Assembly: GCA_949318235.1 (NCBI GenBank)
Contig: OX439127.1
Location: 7,341,534 to 7,405,533 of the forward strand
Length of the DNA stretch: 64,000 bases
Source: Ecdyonurus torrentis
Taxonomy: Eukaryota; Arthropoda; Insecta; Ephemeroptera; Heptageniidae
Reading direction: 5' to 3'
In this document: piece by piece, positions 13,738-25,622 of the stretch
Position numbering within the stretch: the first letter of the stretch is position 1
Layout: each line of letters begins with the position of its first letter
Notes under the pieces: generated by a model
Databases searched by the model: none
Seen by the model: only the letters and a program-made list of their open reading frames with translations
What the model was told of the DNA's origin: nothing
Made by a program: the position numbers and the translations under genes

Positions 13738-16371
13738 GTAAAATTTTTAGATCGCTATTCCGGGAGGTTTAAAAACACAATGACTATTAATAAAGCCATG
13801 TTGGCTACCCCAAATGTGGTCAAATAGGAATTTCCACATTTGAATTTTATCTTAAAAGTAGAATAATTGAAATTTTAGCTGATGTTTTCATGACTTTTAC
13901 AGAACTAAGCTAATATGTAATAACTGTAATAAGTAATATATTATTTTGAATTGATGTTAATTTTATAATTTGCGGCTGTTCAGCCGGTCACCTACCTACC
14001 TTAAGCAATGTTAATCTCAATATTTTTTAAGAATAAATTTTCTAAAATCAATATTATTTCTTTTATAAAAAAGAATCGACGTTAAGATAGCAATTATGAT
14101 TTTGAAAATATACAATATCAAGACAAAAAGGATTAACATCTATAAAAAGATTTTTTTTCAGAGTGCATTAGGTATAAGCATAAGGTGCATTTTATTATTA
14201 TTTATGTGCATTTATAAATGCATATATTTTTGAGCAATTTTATGTCATTTCATGCACTTCTCAATACAAAAGAAATATGAAATAAAATAAACCAAACTCA
14301 AAATAAATTTAATAATATTTCTTTGACAATGGCAGTGCTAAAATAAAATTTTTAAGCTTGTCAATTGACTACACTTCTTTCTTAACCCTAATGTTGATTA
14401 TTTTTAAATGTATATATGTATTTATAAATACTATAACACACTTAATATCAGCAAGCTGTTTAGTCCAACTTGTTGAACTGTATCAAACACTTTTTTCTAG
14501 CCATTTTTTTTTAGTGTCATATAGCTAAAACATGTAATCTCAGTTTGCGATACAAATTAGAAAATCTTCATATTTTAATAATCTTTAATCAACTTTCTCT
14601 TAACTTCACCTACAATTTTTAAATTAAAAAATATATATATTACATATTAATGCTTCACAAATTAAATAAAAAAACATCTCACAACTCCCAAGTCCAAATA
14701 TCTATAATAAAATAGTTTTTCTTTCTAAAGTTCAATTATATATAGTCTTGTGTGTAATGGATATCATTCAATCCAAAGTTTTAGTTAATAAAAGTTAAGT
14801 AACTCTATGCAGCAATGTAAATATTTTGGTTATTAAATTAAATTGATTGTTGTTACAAATTCTTATACAGTACACAAGCACCTGTGTACTGGTATTGGTA
14901 TTTGTGTGATGGTATTTGAAAATAAATACCATTTCATGTTTTGAACATGAGTACCAGAATTTTGCGGATTTTTTTTCTAGAGGATTTTTTTTTATTCTCT
15001 GATACTCATATATGTTCAAAATATGAAAATATGGGACACATATTTAATTTGAATGGCGTAATTAAAATGAAGAGACGGTAGTCCCAGTTCAGTTTGGAGA
15101 TAACTTAGCATTATATCGGCACTGCTAGTGATTTCAAAGATATTTTCACACTATCTCATTTTTGATCAGGTGTCAGTACATGAGCATATAGTGCAAATTC
15201 ACTAATGGATTATCATAACATCTAAAATGTTTTCAATTTCAGTTAAACCAAATAAATAGCACAAATTTCTGAATTGTTTTGGTATGCAGTTTATTTAAAT
15301 TTGTTAATAACGTGAATGTTATAATAAAAATATATCTAAACCAACAGAAACTTATTAGGCTAGGTTCTGAAAAAAAAATGAATGTTAAGGGGGGAGTAAA
15401 AAAAAGAAATTTCCATGTAAAATTTTAAAACACTGATTTAAATGAGAATTGTGAGATAGAGCAGTCAAGATGAAACAAATAAAACGGTCAACGATCTCCC
15501 TATAATGTTACAATGTAGTGCCACTACCATCTCTCCTTCTATTATCTGACCACACAATTAAATTTCTGCATTTCCTGCAGATTTTTTTTTTTTTTTTTTT
15601 TTTGGTGGTGGGGGAAAGTAAGAAACACCATGTTGAGAAACTGAGAAAATCAAAGCCTTACTATACAAGTATACACACAAATATTAATAAGATATAGGAC
15701 CAAGGGGTTTCCAAATATTGGTTTTTAATGTTACTGTCGTACTGTTCATGGTATGACTCAACAGAAAGCTTTCAATTTGATATAAAACAGTGAAAGATAC
15801 AATGTGCTGTTTGTTTCACGCAATCAAAATACACAAACTTTAAGAGATATAACATTAAATATCAATGTTGCTAGCTATCTTTACTCTCTTCTTAATTTTG
15901 AAAAATAATTAAGAAGGAAGAAGTCTCAATCAAGAGTGATAAATGAACAACAGAAATGTGCATTTTGCAATATTTATAAAATAAAACAATAAAATAAAAA
16001 ATCTCAGTCAAGAGCAATAATGAATAGCAATAATCTAAGTTTTACAACATTTAGGAAATTTAAAAAATAAAAACAAAAGAGATAATGAATTACAATTACA
16101 TTATAAGTTTTGTTTTTTCTAACAACACACTTTGACTTACCACTGACAAAATTGAAGTAAATATGATATGGCCACACCATATCATCACCATAAAAGTTAA
16201 ACTAAACTGTAGTGCAAATAAATAATAGCGTATTATATAGTGGTCACAGCAGATATTTTTTTAGGAATTCTACAGTTGCTGAAAAATAATTAAACTATAA
16301 TTGTTTTTCTTGATAACTTGATAGGCTGATTTTCTCAGTGCACTCATACATCAACAATAAAAAAAGGCAAT
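13738..16371. other. AT-rich DNA without recognisable gene
   Basis: This stretch has a T-run at about 15,583-15,603 and scattered A/T low complexity. A 74-codon minus ORF at 14,795-15,019 is rich in N, T and K from local repeats and is not supported as a gene. Confidence 0.5.
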
Positions 16372-16575
16372 TTTATTGCAGCATAAGAGTAGATAGAAGA
16401 TAATTTACCAGATTTGTTGCTCAGTTAAACTTGCTGTGTTAAGAAGTGGCAGTTTTCATTGCACGCTGGTGTGATCGTAGCAGATGAGAGATGTGACACT
16501 GCACGCTGGTGTAGCATTGCATGGTGGACATGAGATGGTGAAGTTCTGGATGTGTAGCCACCATAGCAATTATCT
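16372..16575 (-). CDS. Possible 3'-terminal exon (low confidence)
   Basis: On the minus strand an AG acceptor at 16,576-16,577 is followed by about 45 open codons reading IIAMVATHPELHHLMSTM... and ending ...HQRAMKTATS. A TAA stop lies at 16,439-16,441 and an AATAAA polyadenylation signal at 16,372-16,377, about 60 nt further on. The frame stays open upstream for about 20 more codons. The patch is clearly more G+C-rich than its surroundings. I do not recognise the protein. A short internal direct repeat, 'tgcacgctggtgt' at two places, argues for caution, and the pyrimidine tract before the acceptor is poor. A coincidental ORF remains possible. Confidence 0.25.
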
Positions 16576-17108
16576 CTGGAACATTGGTAACACAATAAGT
16601 TTTTTTTATTATAATTATTATTTTTAATGAAAACTAAGAGATTTGATAGAAAAACACATAATATATAACTAAAATAGTCTTACACGTCATTGTAGTAAAA
16701 ATTGTAACAAAACTAATAATTTAATTCAGAATTAGCGTAAAAGACATATGCCAAGCCCCCTTTTAAAAATTGTTCTCTCACTCTTTTACCCATCCAAGAT
16801 CTTTGGACATGGTCAATACTTGGATGCCATTCAAGTATTAACCATAGTTCAAAGTTGCCTCACTTTGACGTTAACATTGAAGTGGGCCAAAAAATTCGTA
16901 CAAAAGGTTGTATTTGTATACACTGCGATATACTGTAGATTCTGCATATAGTTATAGTTAATTGTGACTTTTACAATTATTCGAAAATATACAGCTTAAT
17001 ATATTTACCCCGGGGTGAGATACTTAAAATTTTAATAAGTTTTAAATTTGTGCCTAAATTTAAATATTTTAGTGGTATACGTTGCAGTTCACCCCATGTG
17101 ATACTTAA

Positions 17109-17454
17109 AGCCATAGACCACATAAAACAACATGTGCTTTTTAAAAAATAAACACGAAGTGGGATCTAGAAAACTGATGAAAGTTTTTCAAGAATGTTAC
17201 TGCAGCCCCACGAGAGAGAGTGAAAATACTGTAAAGTATGCAAATTAATTGCGTGACTTTTCATGCTTGTGACGTCAGAAACATGTAACAATTAGTAAAA
17301 AAATGTTGTGCAGATTGCATTAATCGAAAATTTCTGATCATTGCTACAGAGCTAGAGTTGGGTTTTGAGACAAACGAAAGTTATATTACATGCAAGTCAC
17401 ATAAAGTGTTATATATTTGATATAAATGCTTATGTTTTCCTGTGGTCTATTCCT
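17109..17454 (+). mobile_element. TTAA-flanked element, family K2
   Basis: TTAA occurs immediately outside both ends (17,105-17,108 and 17,455-17,458). Termini are imperfect inverted repeats: AGCCATAGACCAC at the left and GTGGTCTATTCCT at the right. The inverted copy at 36,355-36,762 shares 'aacacgaagtggga', 'atactgtaaagtat', 'gacgtcagaaac' and 'gttttgagacaaac'. A TTAA target is typical of Kolobok and piggyBac superfamilies; the exact superfamily is inferred only. No ORF. Confidence 0.75.
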
Positions 17455-17554
17455 TTAATTTACAAATATACTACACTATATACTGCTTTTAAATTATCAG
17501 AAACAGGCATAGTGTGGATTATGAAAACTAAAAGTTAATTTTCCCCCCCTCAAA

Positions 17555-17886
17555 ATAGGTGTTCACATGACGTCATACTGAATGCTTTTCGACGCCATAT
17601 TGGAGCAATTAATATAATATTACTCAGAGAATAGAACAAATGTAATGTTTCTCTACATTTCCTCGAAACTTAGTTACTTTTTTGGGTTATTATTTTTCTC
17701 ACATTCACTAAATCTAATTGAATCTACAACACCATCAATGCTCTCAAAAATATTGCTATATATATAACTTGTAAATATTTTCAAACTTGCAAAATGTGTC
17801 ATATTCTCATACTGAGCAATGGTATTTATACATAATATTTTTGTTATTTTATATGGTATCGACTTTTATATGGAAGCAACGATAGT
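17555..17886 (+). mobile_element. M1 MITE copy
   Basis: Degenerate left end, then CACATGACGTCATACTGAATG, 'cgacgccatattggagcaat', 'tctcacattc', 'atcaatgctctcaaaaatattgc', 'ttcaaacttgcaaaatgtgtcat' and a degenerate 'tatcgacttttatatggaag' right end. Confidence 0.75.
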
Positions 17887-18454
17887 AAATGTCTTCTTTA
17901 TATTTACTTTTTACATTATATTTTCTGTCAAAAGTTATTCGGATACAAATTTTACAGCTCTGGTCAAAAGTTTAAAGAATGGGGAAGCGGTGGCCGCAGC
18001 ATTTTATCATGAACGTAAACCTAAACCTAAACCTAAAGTGCGGCTGCAGGTTGCCTATCAAATCGTTCCCAACCTTTTGGCCAGAGACATACTAAAAATG
18101 TATAATATATAATGCTTCTAGCTTCTATAGTCGTCATAAGGTACAACATTGAAAACGCAATTTATGCGCCTTAAAAAAAGGATTTCAAATAATAATTTTT
18201 TATTATTATGTATTTTGGTGTTTTGCAATGCTAGAATATATAAAGTTATAAAGTTAAACTTTAAGAAAAAAAATCAATAAAAAAAGAGAAAATAAAATGT
18301 TGGTCTAATTTTTTTTTTACAAATTACGTAATTACTATCATTGTGATCGTAACCACAGAGAGAAAGTGACCCCTAGCTTTTTTTATTTTTTTAAAATTAT
18401 ACAATGTGTTTTGCATCTTTGCTTAATTGCATCCCAAACAGGTGCTTTAATTCT

Positions 18455-18462
<8 letters not shown>

Positions 18463-18496
<34 letters not shown>
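18463..18496. repeat. (CT)n microsatellite
   Basis: CT dinucleotide run with one TTTC interruption. Confidence 0.95.
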
Positions 18497-18574
18497 AATT
18501 GAAAGTCCCTCAAAATACGAAAATAAAATAGGAAAATAATAAAAGCAATTATACAAATAAAAAAGTGTAATTTG

Positions 18575-19314
18575 CAGGGGTTTGGACCAGGACCTGGTTC
18601 CGGCCAAAACCCTATATTTGGGGCGGGTTTTTCGGACCCGGGTCCGCGGACCCTAATTTTTTAAAAAGAAATGGTCCGAAAACCCGGACCCGACTTTGAA
18701 AAAAAATTACTAGTGAAAAAATAAATGACATAATGTTGATCAGAACAAACACATTATACTGTATAAAAAAAATAAACTTGTGTTGTAAATCAATATTGTG
18801 ATTTTGACTATTAATATATTTTTATTACTATTGTTTTAAATATTATGTCTGACTAAAAGCTTGTGATATTAGCTGTTATAGATTTTTGTGACAAGCTGTT
18901 TTTAAGCAGAAATGAATAACACTTTGTTAAGTGGAAAAAAAATAATAAAAAAAAATCAATAATGCATATTATACTGAAAAAATATTTATTTGTTATTCTA
19001 TCTACAAAATTGTGCATTCTTTTTTAGATTCACAGTCTCAAATTAATTTGTTTATTTAGAAATTATTTTAAAGTTAATTTTACAAATTTATATAATAATC
19101 TCGGACCCAGACCCGGACCCTTATAAAGATTTTGATCGGGTCCGGAGCCGGGTCCCGGACCCGAAAAAAAATTGAAGGGTCCGGACCCGGGTTCGTGGAC
19201 CTGAAAAAAAATCAAAGGGTCCGGACCCGGCTCCGCGGACCCGACAAATTTTTTTTCGGGTCCCGGACCCGGGTCCGTGGACCCGATAATTTTTGTGACG
19301 GGTCCGAACCCCTG
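18575..19314. mobile_element. 740-bp non-autonomous hAT-type element
   Basis: Ends are CAGGGGTTTGGACC and GGTCCGAACCCCTG, nearly perfect inverted repeats. They are flanked by an exact 8-bp direct repeat GTAATTTG (18,567-18,574 and 19,315-19,322). Subterminal zones hold many copies of a GGGTCCGGACCC-like motif at both ends, around an A+T-rich core of about 400 bp. An 8-bp duplication with short CAG-starting termini is diagnostic of hAT transposons. There is no transposase, so it must move in trans. The 64-codon ORF at 19,132 is a translation of the subterminal repeats. Confidence 0.93.
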
Positions 19315-19569
19315 GTAATTTGTTAAAAGTAAAACAATTTTGATGAATTTAGAAAATGCCTATAATCTGGCAATCTGGTCAAATCACAATTTCAACTTTG
19401 TGAATTGGATTACTAAAAACTACTCCGTGAAGTGGTTAAAATTACGATGCACAAGTGCCGAATTTCAGATCTTGGCATAAACGCAAAACCACTCCTTGAC
19501 ATGGCTTATGTTTATAACTAAAAGAAAATATTTTCGAGTACTTTTATCAGGTAACATGGCTCAGTCGAA

Positions 19570-19570
<1 letters not shown>

Positions 19571-19603
<33 letters not shown>

Positions 19604-19632
19604 CCATTTTAGAATAATAAAACTAAATAAAA

Positions 19633-19712
<80 letters not shown>
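19571..19712. repeat. (CT)n followed by (TA)n microsatellites
   Basis: CT run at about 19,571-19,603, then a long TA run at about 19,637-19,711. Confidence 0.95.
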
Positions 19713-19716
<4 letters not shown>

Positions 19717-19878
19717 TATATTTAAAATTTTAAAGAACAATATTAATATTGAACAAAAACAATATAATTAGGAAAAAAAAAACAGAAGGAAGAAAAGAAA
19801 ATTGACAAATAAAAACTTGCGGTCATATTACTAAAACTTTAAAGATTGTAATCTTACATTATGTGCATGTTTTTCATT

Positions 19879-20062
19879 TTATAATATCTTAACAATTATT
19901 CCACTTTTTTGGTTTCTTTCTCTACGACCAGACTGAGTTGACTTGGATAAGAAACGTCCACATGCATTGTACACCCAAGTGTACTGTGTACTTGGTTCGA
20001 CGTCTATAGAGGACATACGATACATTGCTTCGTAACGTTTTTTTGCACCTTGTGACAAACAT
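19879..20062 (-). CDS. Possible exon (low confidence)
   Basis: On the minus strand a T-rich tract precedes an AG at 20,063-20,064. About 60 open codons follow, reading CLSQGAKKRYEAMYRMSSID... then ...YTWVYNACGRFLSKSTQSGR, to a TAA at 19,879-19,881. The open stretch coincides with a G+C-richer patch. Its composition is protein-like, with mixed charged and aromatic residues and no low complexity. No good GT donor is visible, so the 3' limit is uncertain. I do not recognise the family. It could be a decayed exon or a transposon coding remnant. It lies on the same strand as the candidate at 16.4 kb, but a link is unproven. Confidence 0.25.
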
Positions 20063-20079
20063 CTTCAGCGCCAGACAAA

Positions 20080-21075
20080 AAAAAAAAAAAAAAAAAGGAT
20101 AAAGAAAAAATATTTTTAAAATCTTTAAAATTAAAAAAAAAATAATCTTTAAATGTAAAGAAAAAAGTTAGATGCAATTAGTGTGTCGATGTATTTATGC
20201 ACTTTTGGATAGAGAGATATACAGTATAGAGAGAGGGGGGGGGGGGATAAAGTTTAATGGATATATGTCATTTTTGTGTGATTCCTTCAGTTCCATCCTA
20301 TATAAAAAATATATAAATATTTATAAATGTTATAATAATTTAATTATTAAATTGAATTAGTTTAATTAATTTAAAATAAATTTTAAATAATGATGATGTA
20401 TCTTTTATATATAATCAATCGTTATAAAATGAATCTGTTTTTTTATTTGTTAACTTTATATAAAAGGAGTTGTATTATGTTTACTTTAAAATTATAGCTA
20501 GAAAACTAATTTGGCTTCAATATAATTTAATTGCATTTCTATTTTCTGTTACCACAACATGGCAGTAATGTTGTAAAACACAAATTTAGCCAATCCTAAA
20601 ATAGCTATACCGTTATACGGTTATGTTGTATGAATATGAATTACATTATTACAAGTATTACTTATACAATACTGTATAGCTGAAATTATGAACACGACGT
20701 GGCTGCTACACACACACACACGCTTGTATTTCACACAAGGAAAACAATAAAAATAAACGTTAAATCTTTGCAGCTGCAAAATTTAATTAATTTAATTAAA
20801 TAGAAATATTTTTACTCACAACATTAAACTTGGTGAAATAAGTTGTTTTTTTCCTCAACTAATGAAACATAAAACTTTATTTACTTTTTAATAAACCTTG
20901 TAGTAATAAAAAAAAGTGTTGTGATGCAACAGCTTTCCTCCTACAGAGCAATTATTGAGCCGTGAGGGTTGCGGCTGCCAATTATTTACAATGTAACACA
21001 GAAGTCACAAAAAAGTATCATACGGAGCGAGATTGATGTGCACGGTCTATGCTCAGGTTCGAGGATTAACTCACA
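20080..21075. other. AT-rich DNA; interspersed repeat with a relative at 28.2 kb
   Basis: No gene. The segment at about 20,755-20,900 ('taaatctttgcagctgcaaaa', then 'cataaaactttat') recurs at about 28,225-28,385. They are copies of an unnamed interspersed repeat. A poly-G run lies near 20,235. Confidence 0.5.
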
Positions 21076-21079
21076 TACA

Positions 21080-21335
21080 ATTTGGCAGTAATTGTCTGGC
21101 TGCACGGACAAAATTATCTACAGAGTTACTATTTCGACTTTTCTTATAATAAATTCGTTACAGTAGAAATTTTTTTAGATGTAAAGACTTAACTATTTAC
21201 CGCTGCAGAAATTACGTTATATACTAACGAGTTACTTTTAAACTTTTTTTTAAAAATGTTATTGGTTATTTATTGTACTGAAGAGTTTCATGTGTGTGTC
21301 TGAATAATTTCTTAAATTTATGTTTGCCGTGTGTC
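21080..21335 (+). repeat. Interspersed repeat R, copy 1
   Basis: Shares ordered blocks with 46,605-46,845, 54,560-55,000 and 60,690-61,015: 'aaattcgtta', 'tatttaccgct.aagaaa.tacg', 'gttact.ttaaa', 'gtactgaa.agtt' and 'ctgaataatttcttaaatttatgttt.ccgtg'. Two other copies carry long (TA)n expansions just before the 'ctgaataattt' block. Confidence 0.7.
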
Positions 21336-21609
21336 TGTCTGTCAATCTGTTGTTGTTGTTGTTGTTGTTGTTTTTTATTCCCTAGCGATTTCATAGTATT
21401 TCTTATAGTATCAGCTTAAAATTGATGTCAAATTTTCTATGAGCTGAAAATGCGTTATGTTAATTATCTTTTTTTTTTTTTTCATGCACTGAAATCATGC
21501 AATGATCATGCCTTGCAGGAAAAATAGTATAGGAGCGCTTTTACCTCGCTACCTATGATATAATAAACTCAAGTTCTTTACGCCACTTACAGCATGATTT
21601 AGTAATGAC

Positions 21610-21757
21610 TTTTTTGTTTTATTTATTTGTCTCGCATGTTGAACAACAAATCCAACCTGCTAACAGCAAAAGAAGTTATTTTTCCATACCGGACCATGTT
21701 ATTAGGTGATCAAATATGGCGTCGACTTTAATCTGAACGCAACAACCCTATACGATG
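21610..21757 (+). mobile_element. M1 MITE fragment, internally deleted
   Basis: It retains 'tctcgcatg', 'tccaacctgctaacagca', 'ccataccggaccatgttatta' and the 'atggcgtcgacttta' right arm ending in CCCTATA. The left arm and the middle are missing. Confidence 0.65.
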
Positions 21758-22198
21758 CATACATATAGCACTCAGTCGTAGGTGTTTCGTGTACAAAAGA
21801 TACTTATGTGAAGTACTATACATATACACATCGGTATAGTCAAGCCAAAGCAATGTAAAACAAATGAGTCATACAGTAAAGAATGTTATACGATATACAT
21901 AAAATAGCGACATACTGTACGTGTTTAGTCTACTATACACAAGATACGTGCAGTCACATACAAACACAAAGATCGTTTGTTGTTTCATTTCCAGTAGCAA
22001 TATCAGCATGCACTGTTGACTGAAATACGCACGGACAAGAATAAAGACAAAATAACTTCACTAATATTCAAATTTATTCATTACTTCATTACCCATTACA
22101 AACTTATTTGTAAGAATACATAGTAGATATATATTAAAAATATAAAATTGTATTACATTATTATTAGTTGCACGCGAGTAAGGATAATGGATATATCT

Positions 22199-22221
22199 TT
22201 CTCTCTCTCTCTCTCTCTCTG
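22199..22221. repeat. (CT)n microsatellite
   Basis: CT dinucleotide run. Confidence 0.9.
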
Positions 22222-22356
22222 TTAAAATTCTCGTCACGTGACTACTTTGCCCTTTGCTGCTCGTTCTTGGAAAAAGAAAAAAAGTTCATATATAATACGC
22301 CCTTTTACTGTCGTCAAAAGTCGGTTTCTATCGTAAAACTTCGAATTTTGACATAC

Positions 22357-22500
22357 GTCATACAAGGTGATTGTTAACAGACCCACGTGGTCTCTCAGGT
22401 ATAATACAGTATGTACCTGGAAGAGTAGAAGGTACATAAAAATTTTCCCTCTTTCGGCGATTGAAATTTCCCCTCTTGATTATGGTTCACCTTGTATGAC
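22357..22500. mobile_element. 144-bp inverted-repeat element
   Basis: Perfect 14-bp terminal inverted repeats: GTCATACAAGGTGA at 22,357 and TCACCTTGTATGAC ending at 22,500. No coding capacity. No convincing target duplication can be read. Confidence 0.6.
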
Positions 22501-22540
22501 CTTTCAAACCTGGTGCTACCTAGCCAAACTACACCACCTT

Positions 22541-22867
22541 ATATAAGATGTATCTGCATGACGTCATATTTCATGCGCTTGGAGCCCATACTGGAGTACT
22601 GCACGCAACATTGATCATTTTAGGATAAACTTCGATTTTGGCTATTTACTTTAGAGAAATCGGTTACTTTATTATGATTATTATTATTTTTCTCATATAC
22701 TTAAGATACTCATTTAATCCATTTAACCTATTAACAACGTCAATGCTCTCAAAAATATTGCATAGTGTTTTAAAACTGGCAAAAATGAATTATTTTCCAA
22801 TGCTGCCCATGTTATTAAGTAATCCAACATGACGTGGACTTTAACATGAATGCATATACCCTATACT
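22541..22867 (+). mobile_element. M1 MITE copy
   Basis: Well-conserved full-length copy with CATGACGTCATATTTCATGCG, 'tactggagtactg', 'aacctattaacaacgtcaatgctctcaaaaatattgc' split over the usual blocks, and a right end 'catgaatgcatataccctata'. It and its right flank are duplicated at 48.4-50.8 kb, where a second transposon interrupts it. Confidence 0.85.
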
Positions 22868-23173
22868 ATTATACATTTTGGCTAACATAAAACATATAAA
22901 AATATTGTTCTCTCCCTCTCTCGAAGTGTTACAAGTAGTCCATTCTTACGCCACGCTATTATCAATTACATTATATACCTATACAAGCACTCTAAGCTAT
23001 GACAAAACATTATCTATTATCGTCTGCAAAAGACGAGCAGCAAACCAAGCTTCACACCATAGCACACAAAGATGGTATGTTGTCTTTAATTGTCAGGCAG
23101 CATCATGCAGTGTTCATTGATATATGCATCTCATGTAAGCAACGATACACTTTATTATTTATAATTATATGTC
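22868..23173 (+). repeat. Duplicated flank, paralogue of 50.5-50.76 kb
   Basis: Blocks 'ctctccctctctcgaa.tg', 'tcgtctgcaaaagacgagca', 'caaaccaagcttcacacca', 'cacaaagatgg' and 'tgcatctcatgtaagcaacg' occur in the same order at 50,540-50,760. With the adjoining M1 copy this is a dispersed segmental duplication. Confidence 0.8.
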
Positions 23174-23406
23174 TATAGGGTGTATGCACATCACGTCATA
23201 CTGAGTGCGTTGTTAAGCCATACTGGATTAATGAATATATAACATTTCACAGCATAGCACAAACTTCGTTTTTGGCCATTTTCATTAGAAAATGCTCTAA
23301 AACATAAACCTAAGTATTTTTAAACTAACATAATGTATAATTTCTATACTGTTGTTATTTAGTACTCGGTGTCGACTTTTATATGCATGCATGCAAGCTC
23401 CCTATA
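23174..23406 (+). mobile_element. M1 MITE copy with internal deletion
   Basis: Starts TATAGGGTGTATGCACATCACGTCAT and ends '...tatgcatgcatgcaagctccctata'. The 'tctcacatacttgag' and 'caatgctctc' blocks are deleted. Confidence 0.8.
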
Positions 23407-23463
23407 TGTAATATATGTTACCAGTATCTCTCTCTCTCTCTAAACTTGATCTCCATACCAAGC

Positions 23464-23765
23464 TATAGGGTGGTTACATTGATATAAAAGTCGACGACAT
23501 ATGTGAGCACAAAACAACACGGGGCGGTATGGAAAAATGACTCATTTTGACAATAATTTAAAAATACTTATTATTTTTGAGAGCATTGATGTTGCTGACA
23601 CAGGATGAATTAGGTTGTCAAGTATGTGAGAATATAGTAATAATAATAAAGCAAATTAACTTTCCCAAGAAAAGATAATGTTCTATGCTGAGCAATATCG
23701 TTTATTGCTCCAGTATGGCATTGAAGCGCATTCATTATGACGTCATGCACATCATGCACCCTATA
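23464..23765 (-). mobile_element. M1 MITE copy, part of an inverted duplication
   Basis: TATAGGGTGGTTACA at the left and TGCACCCTATA at the right, with TGACGTCA near the right end. Reverse-complemented, it is closely similar to the copy at 45,119-45,441 including unique flanks on both sides. Confidence 0.85.
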
Positions 23766-24195
23766 CAACAAAACAAGTAACAAACTTCACGGACAGTGCT
23801 CTCCATCACTCCACAACTACTGCAGATCATGAAACAAAAGTAGCCTGTGTTTTACCATGTCGCGTCTGTGACGTATATCAAATTGTTCGACATTTTAAAT
23901 GTCATGCCCCTCAATAAATCTATCAATCGCTAATATTTATGTTTTCTATGGTAATTAGATTATTTAATTACTTATACGGACAATTTAATTGCAGTACAAT
24001 TAAGAATATTCTTATCAGGCAGAAAAATATTAGTTTCTAATTATTCAAACTATACTGTATCCGCATACTCTTGCAATTTATTTATTAGAACTCTAGGATT
24101 TTTTTTTTTTAGTTATATAAGCTCGTTCTGTAAAGTAAAGTGAATCTCAATAACAGATTGGCTGACCAACAAAATAAGACACATTCATTGATTGA

Positions 24196-24254
<59 letters not shown>

Positions 24255-24620
24255 AGCCGATAAAAGTGAGTCGCATATTGAGACTTAAACTTTTTTTGGG
24301 AAGTTTCTTTCATTCTTATTAAGTTCAAAGTTCTAAAAGAAGAAATAACAATGGTCGACCATATGTATAAACGTAGTAAACAGGTAACGACGTCATAACC
24401 AGCTGTTTTTAACAGAGAAACATTTTCGTAGCTGGCTCAATATTTGTGTGTAGTTTATAGAACGAGCTATAATTTATTTATTTTTTTATAAGTGATAAGT
24501 ATGTTGTTGTTTTTCTCCAAATATTTGAACGTTTTCTTAAATGTTGCCTAATAAAATACTGCATCAGACAGGTAAAAAGGAAAAAAAGTTGTTAATATTA
24601 TTCTGTATATTTTTTTCTTC
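23766..24620. repeat. Inverted segmental duplication, copy 1
   Basis: Reverse complement matches 44.2-45.1 kb in order. Shared blocks include 'gtttgttacttgttttgttgtatagg', 'gatatacgtcacagacgcga', 'gataatttattgagg'-like text, 'cataaatattag' and 'cctgtctgatgcagtatttta'. This copy carries the M3 element absent from the other; the other carries SINE-A absent here. Confidence 0.8.
24116..24481. mobile_element. M3 inverted-repeat element with long poly-T
   Basis: Ends are AGCTCGTTCTGTAAA and TTTATAGAACGAGCT with TATA at both borders. A second copy at 53,614-54,461 is homologous throughout. The paralogous site near 44,325 lacks the element and so acts as an empty site. A run of about 55 T at 24,198-24,253 has expanded inside it; the short poly-F ORF there is an artefact. 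Confidence 0.8.
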
Positions 24621-24969
24621 TTAGGATTAGCATTTACTTAAGATTAAATGTATTTTTAGAGCCAATTATAAACTGTTGACCATCATATTGACTTATTATT
24701 TGCGCACCCACAATACATGTCTACTATTCAAATTCAAACATTTCCTTCGCATAATATTCTGTTTCCAATAATGACTGATGAAATTATAAGACACATTTAT
24801 GTTTTTTGCACAAGTTTGAAAGTATGAGAAAATAAAATATTGTTATCACTTATCACTGTATAAAATAAGGTAGACTTGAACTCTGAAGCAATGTAAGGGA
24901 AAGTAGTGATCATTAAGATAAATTTTGTATGATATCTTGTACTACTTTATTTAAAATACGGCGTGTTCT

Positions 24970-24998
24970 CTCTCTCTCTCTCTCTCACTCGCTCTCTC
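24970..24998. repeat. (CT)n microsatellite
   Basis: CT run with one CACTCG interruption. Confidence 0.9.
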
Positions 24999-25420
24999 AT
25001 TAAATTAAAATTATCATAACAAATTTACATATTCAATTTTGCTGTAATTTTGCAAAGCAAAATAATTAATCTTATGTAAAACAATGTTAGTAAGCAATTT
25101 TTGCTGCGCCAAGCTACAGAAAAAAAAATATTCTAAAGGAGAATAATATATAATATATATTCGTTCACATATAAGTGAATGAATACTACCAGATTGTTGT
25201 ATCACAATTTTTGTGCTGTTTGTATATTGCCTGACTTGACTAAACTCCACCCTATAGAAATAAGTGTTATCGGTGACAATTAATTACCGGTTAAATTATT
25301 TTATTGGCTTCAATTATGTGACACGTATATTTGATTTAAGTTTTTAAAAATTATTGTAGAAATTTTTCAAACAGGAAATAGGAAAGGAAAGGAAGTTTTT
25401 TTTTCTTTTCCAAAGTAATA

Positions 25421-25542
25421 AGAGGTAGAAAACAACAGAAACGTCCCGCTCATTTAGTATCTACCTTTGTACAACTATTTAAGAGGTAGGAAATAACGGA
25501 AACGTCTCGCTCATTTATTATCTACCTTTGTACAACCATATA
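25421..25542 (+). repeat. Two imperfect copies of a unit of about 65 bp
   Basis: The block 'aagaggtag.aaa.aac.gaaacgt' followed by 'cgctcattta.tatctacctttgtacaac' occurs twice in tandem with few differences. Confidence 0.85.
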
Positions 25543-25622
25543 TTCAAATATTGTCATTTCTTTATTTAATATTTATTTAATAAAAAACGTTGTTATATAC
25601 TCGGCAAGTAACTCTAAAAATA

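Noticed and set aside
18001..18060. Telomere-like (CCTAAA) repeats near 18,018
   Set aside because: Only three units, within a segment that also has a Tc1-TIR-like 'tacagctctggtcaaaag'. Too short to be telomeric; the segment may be an old transposon relic.
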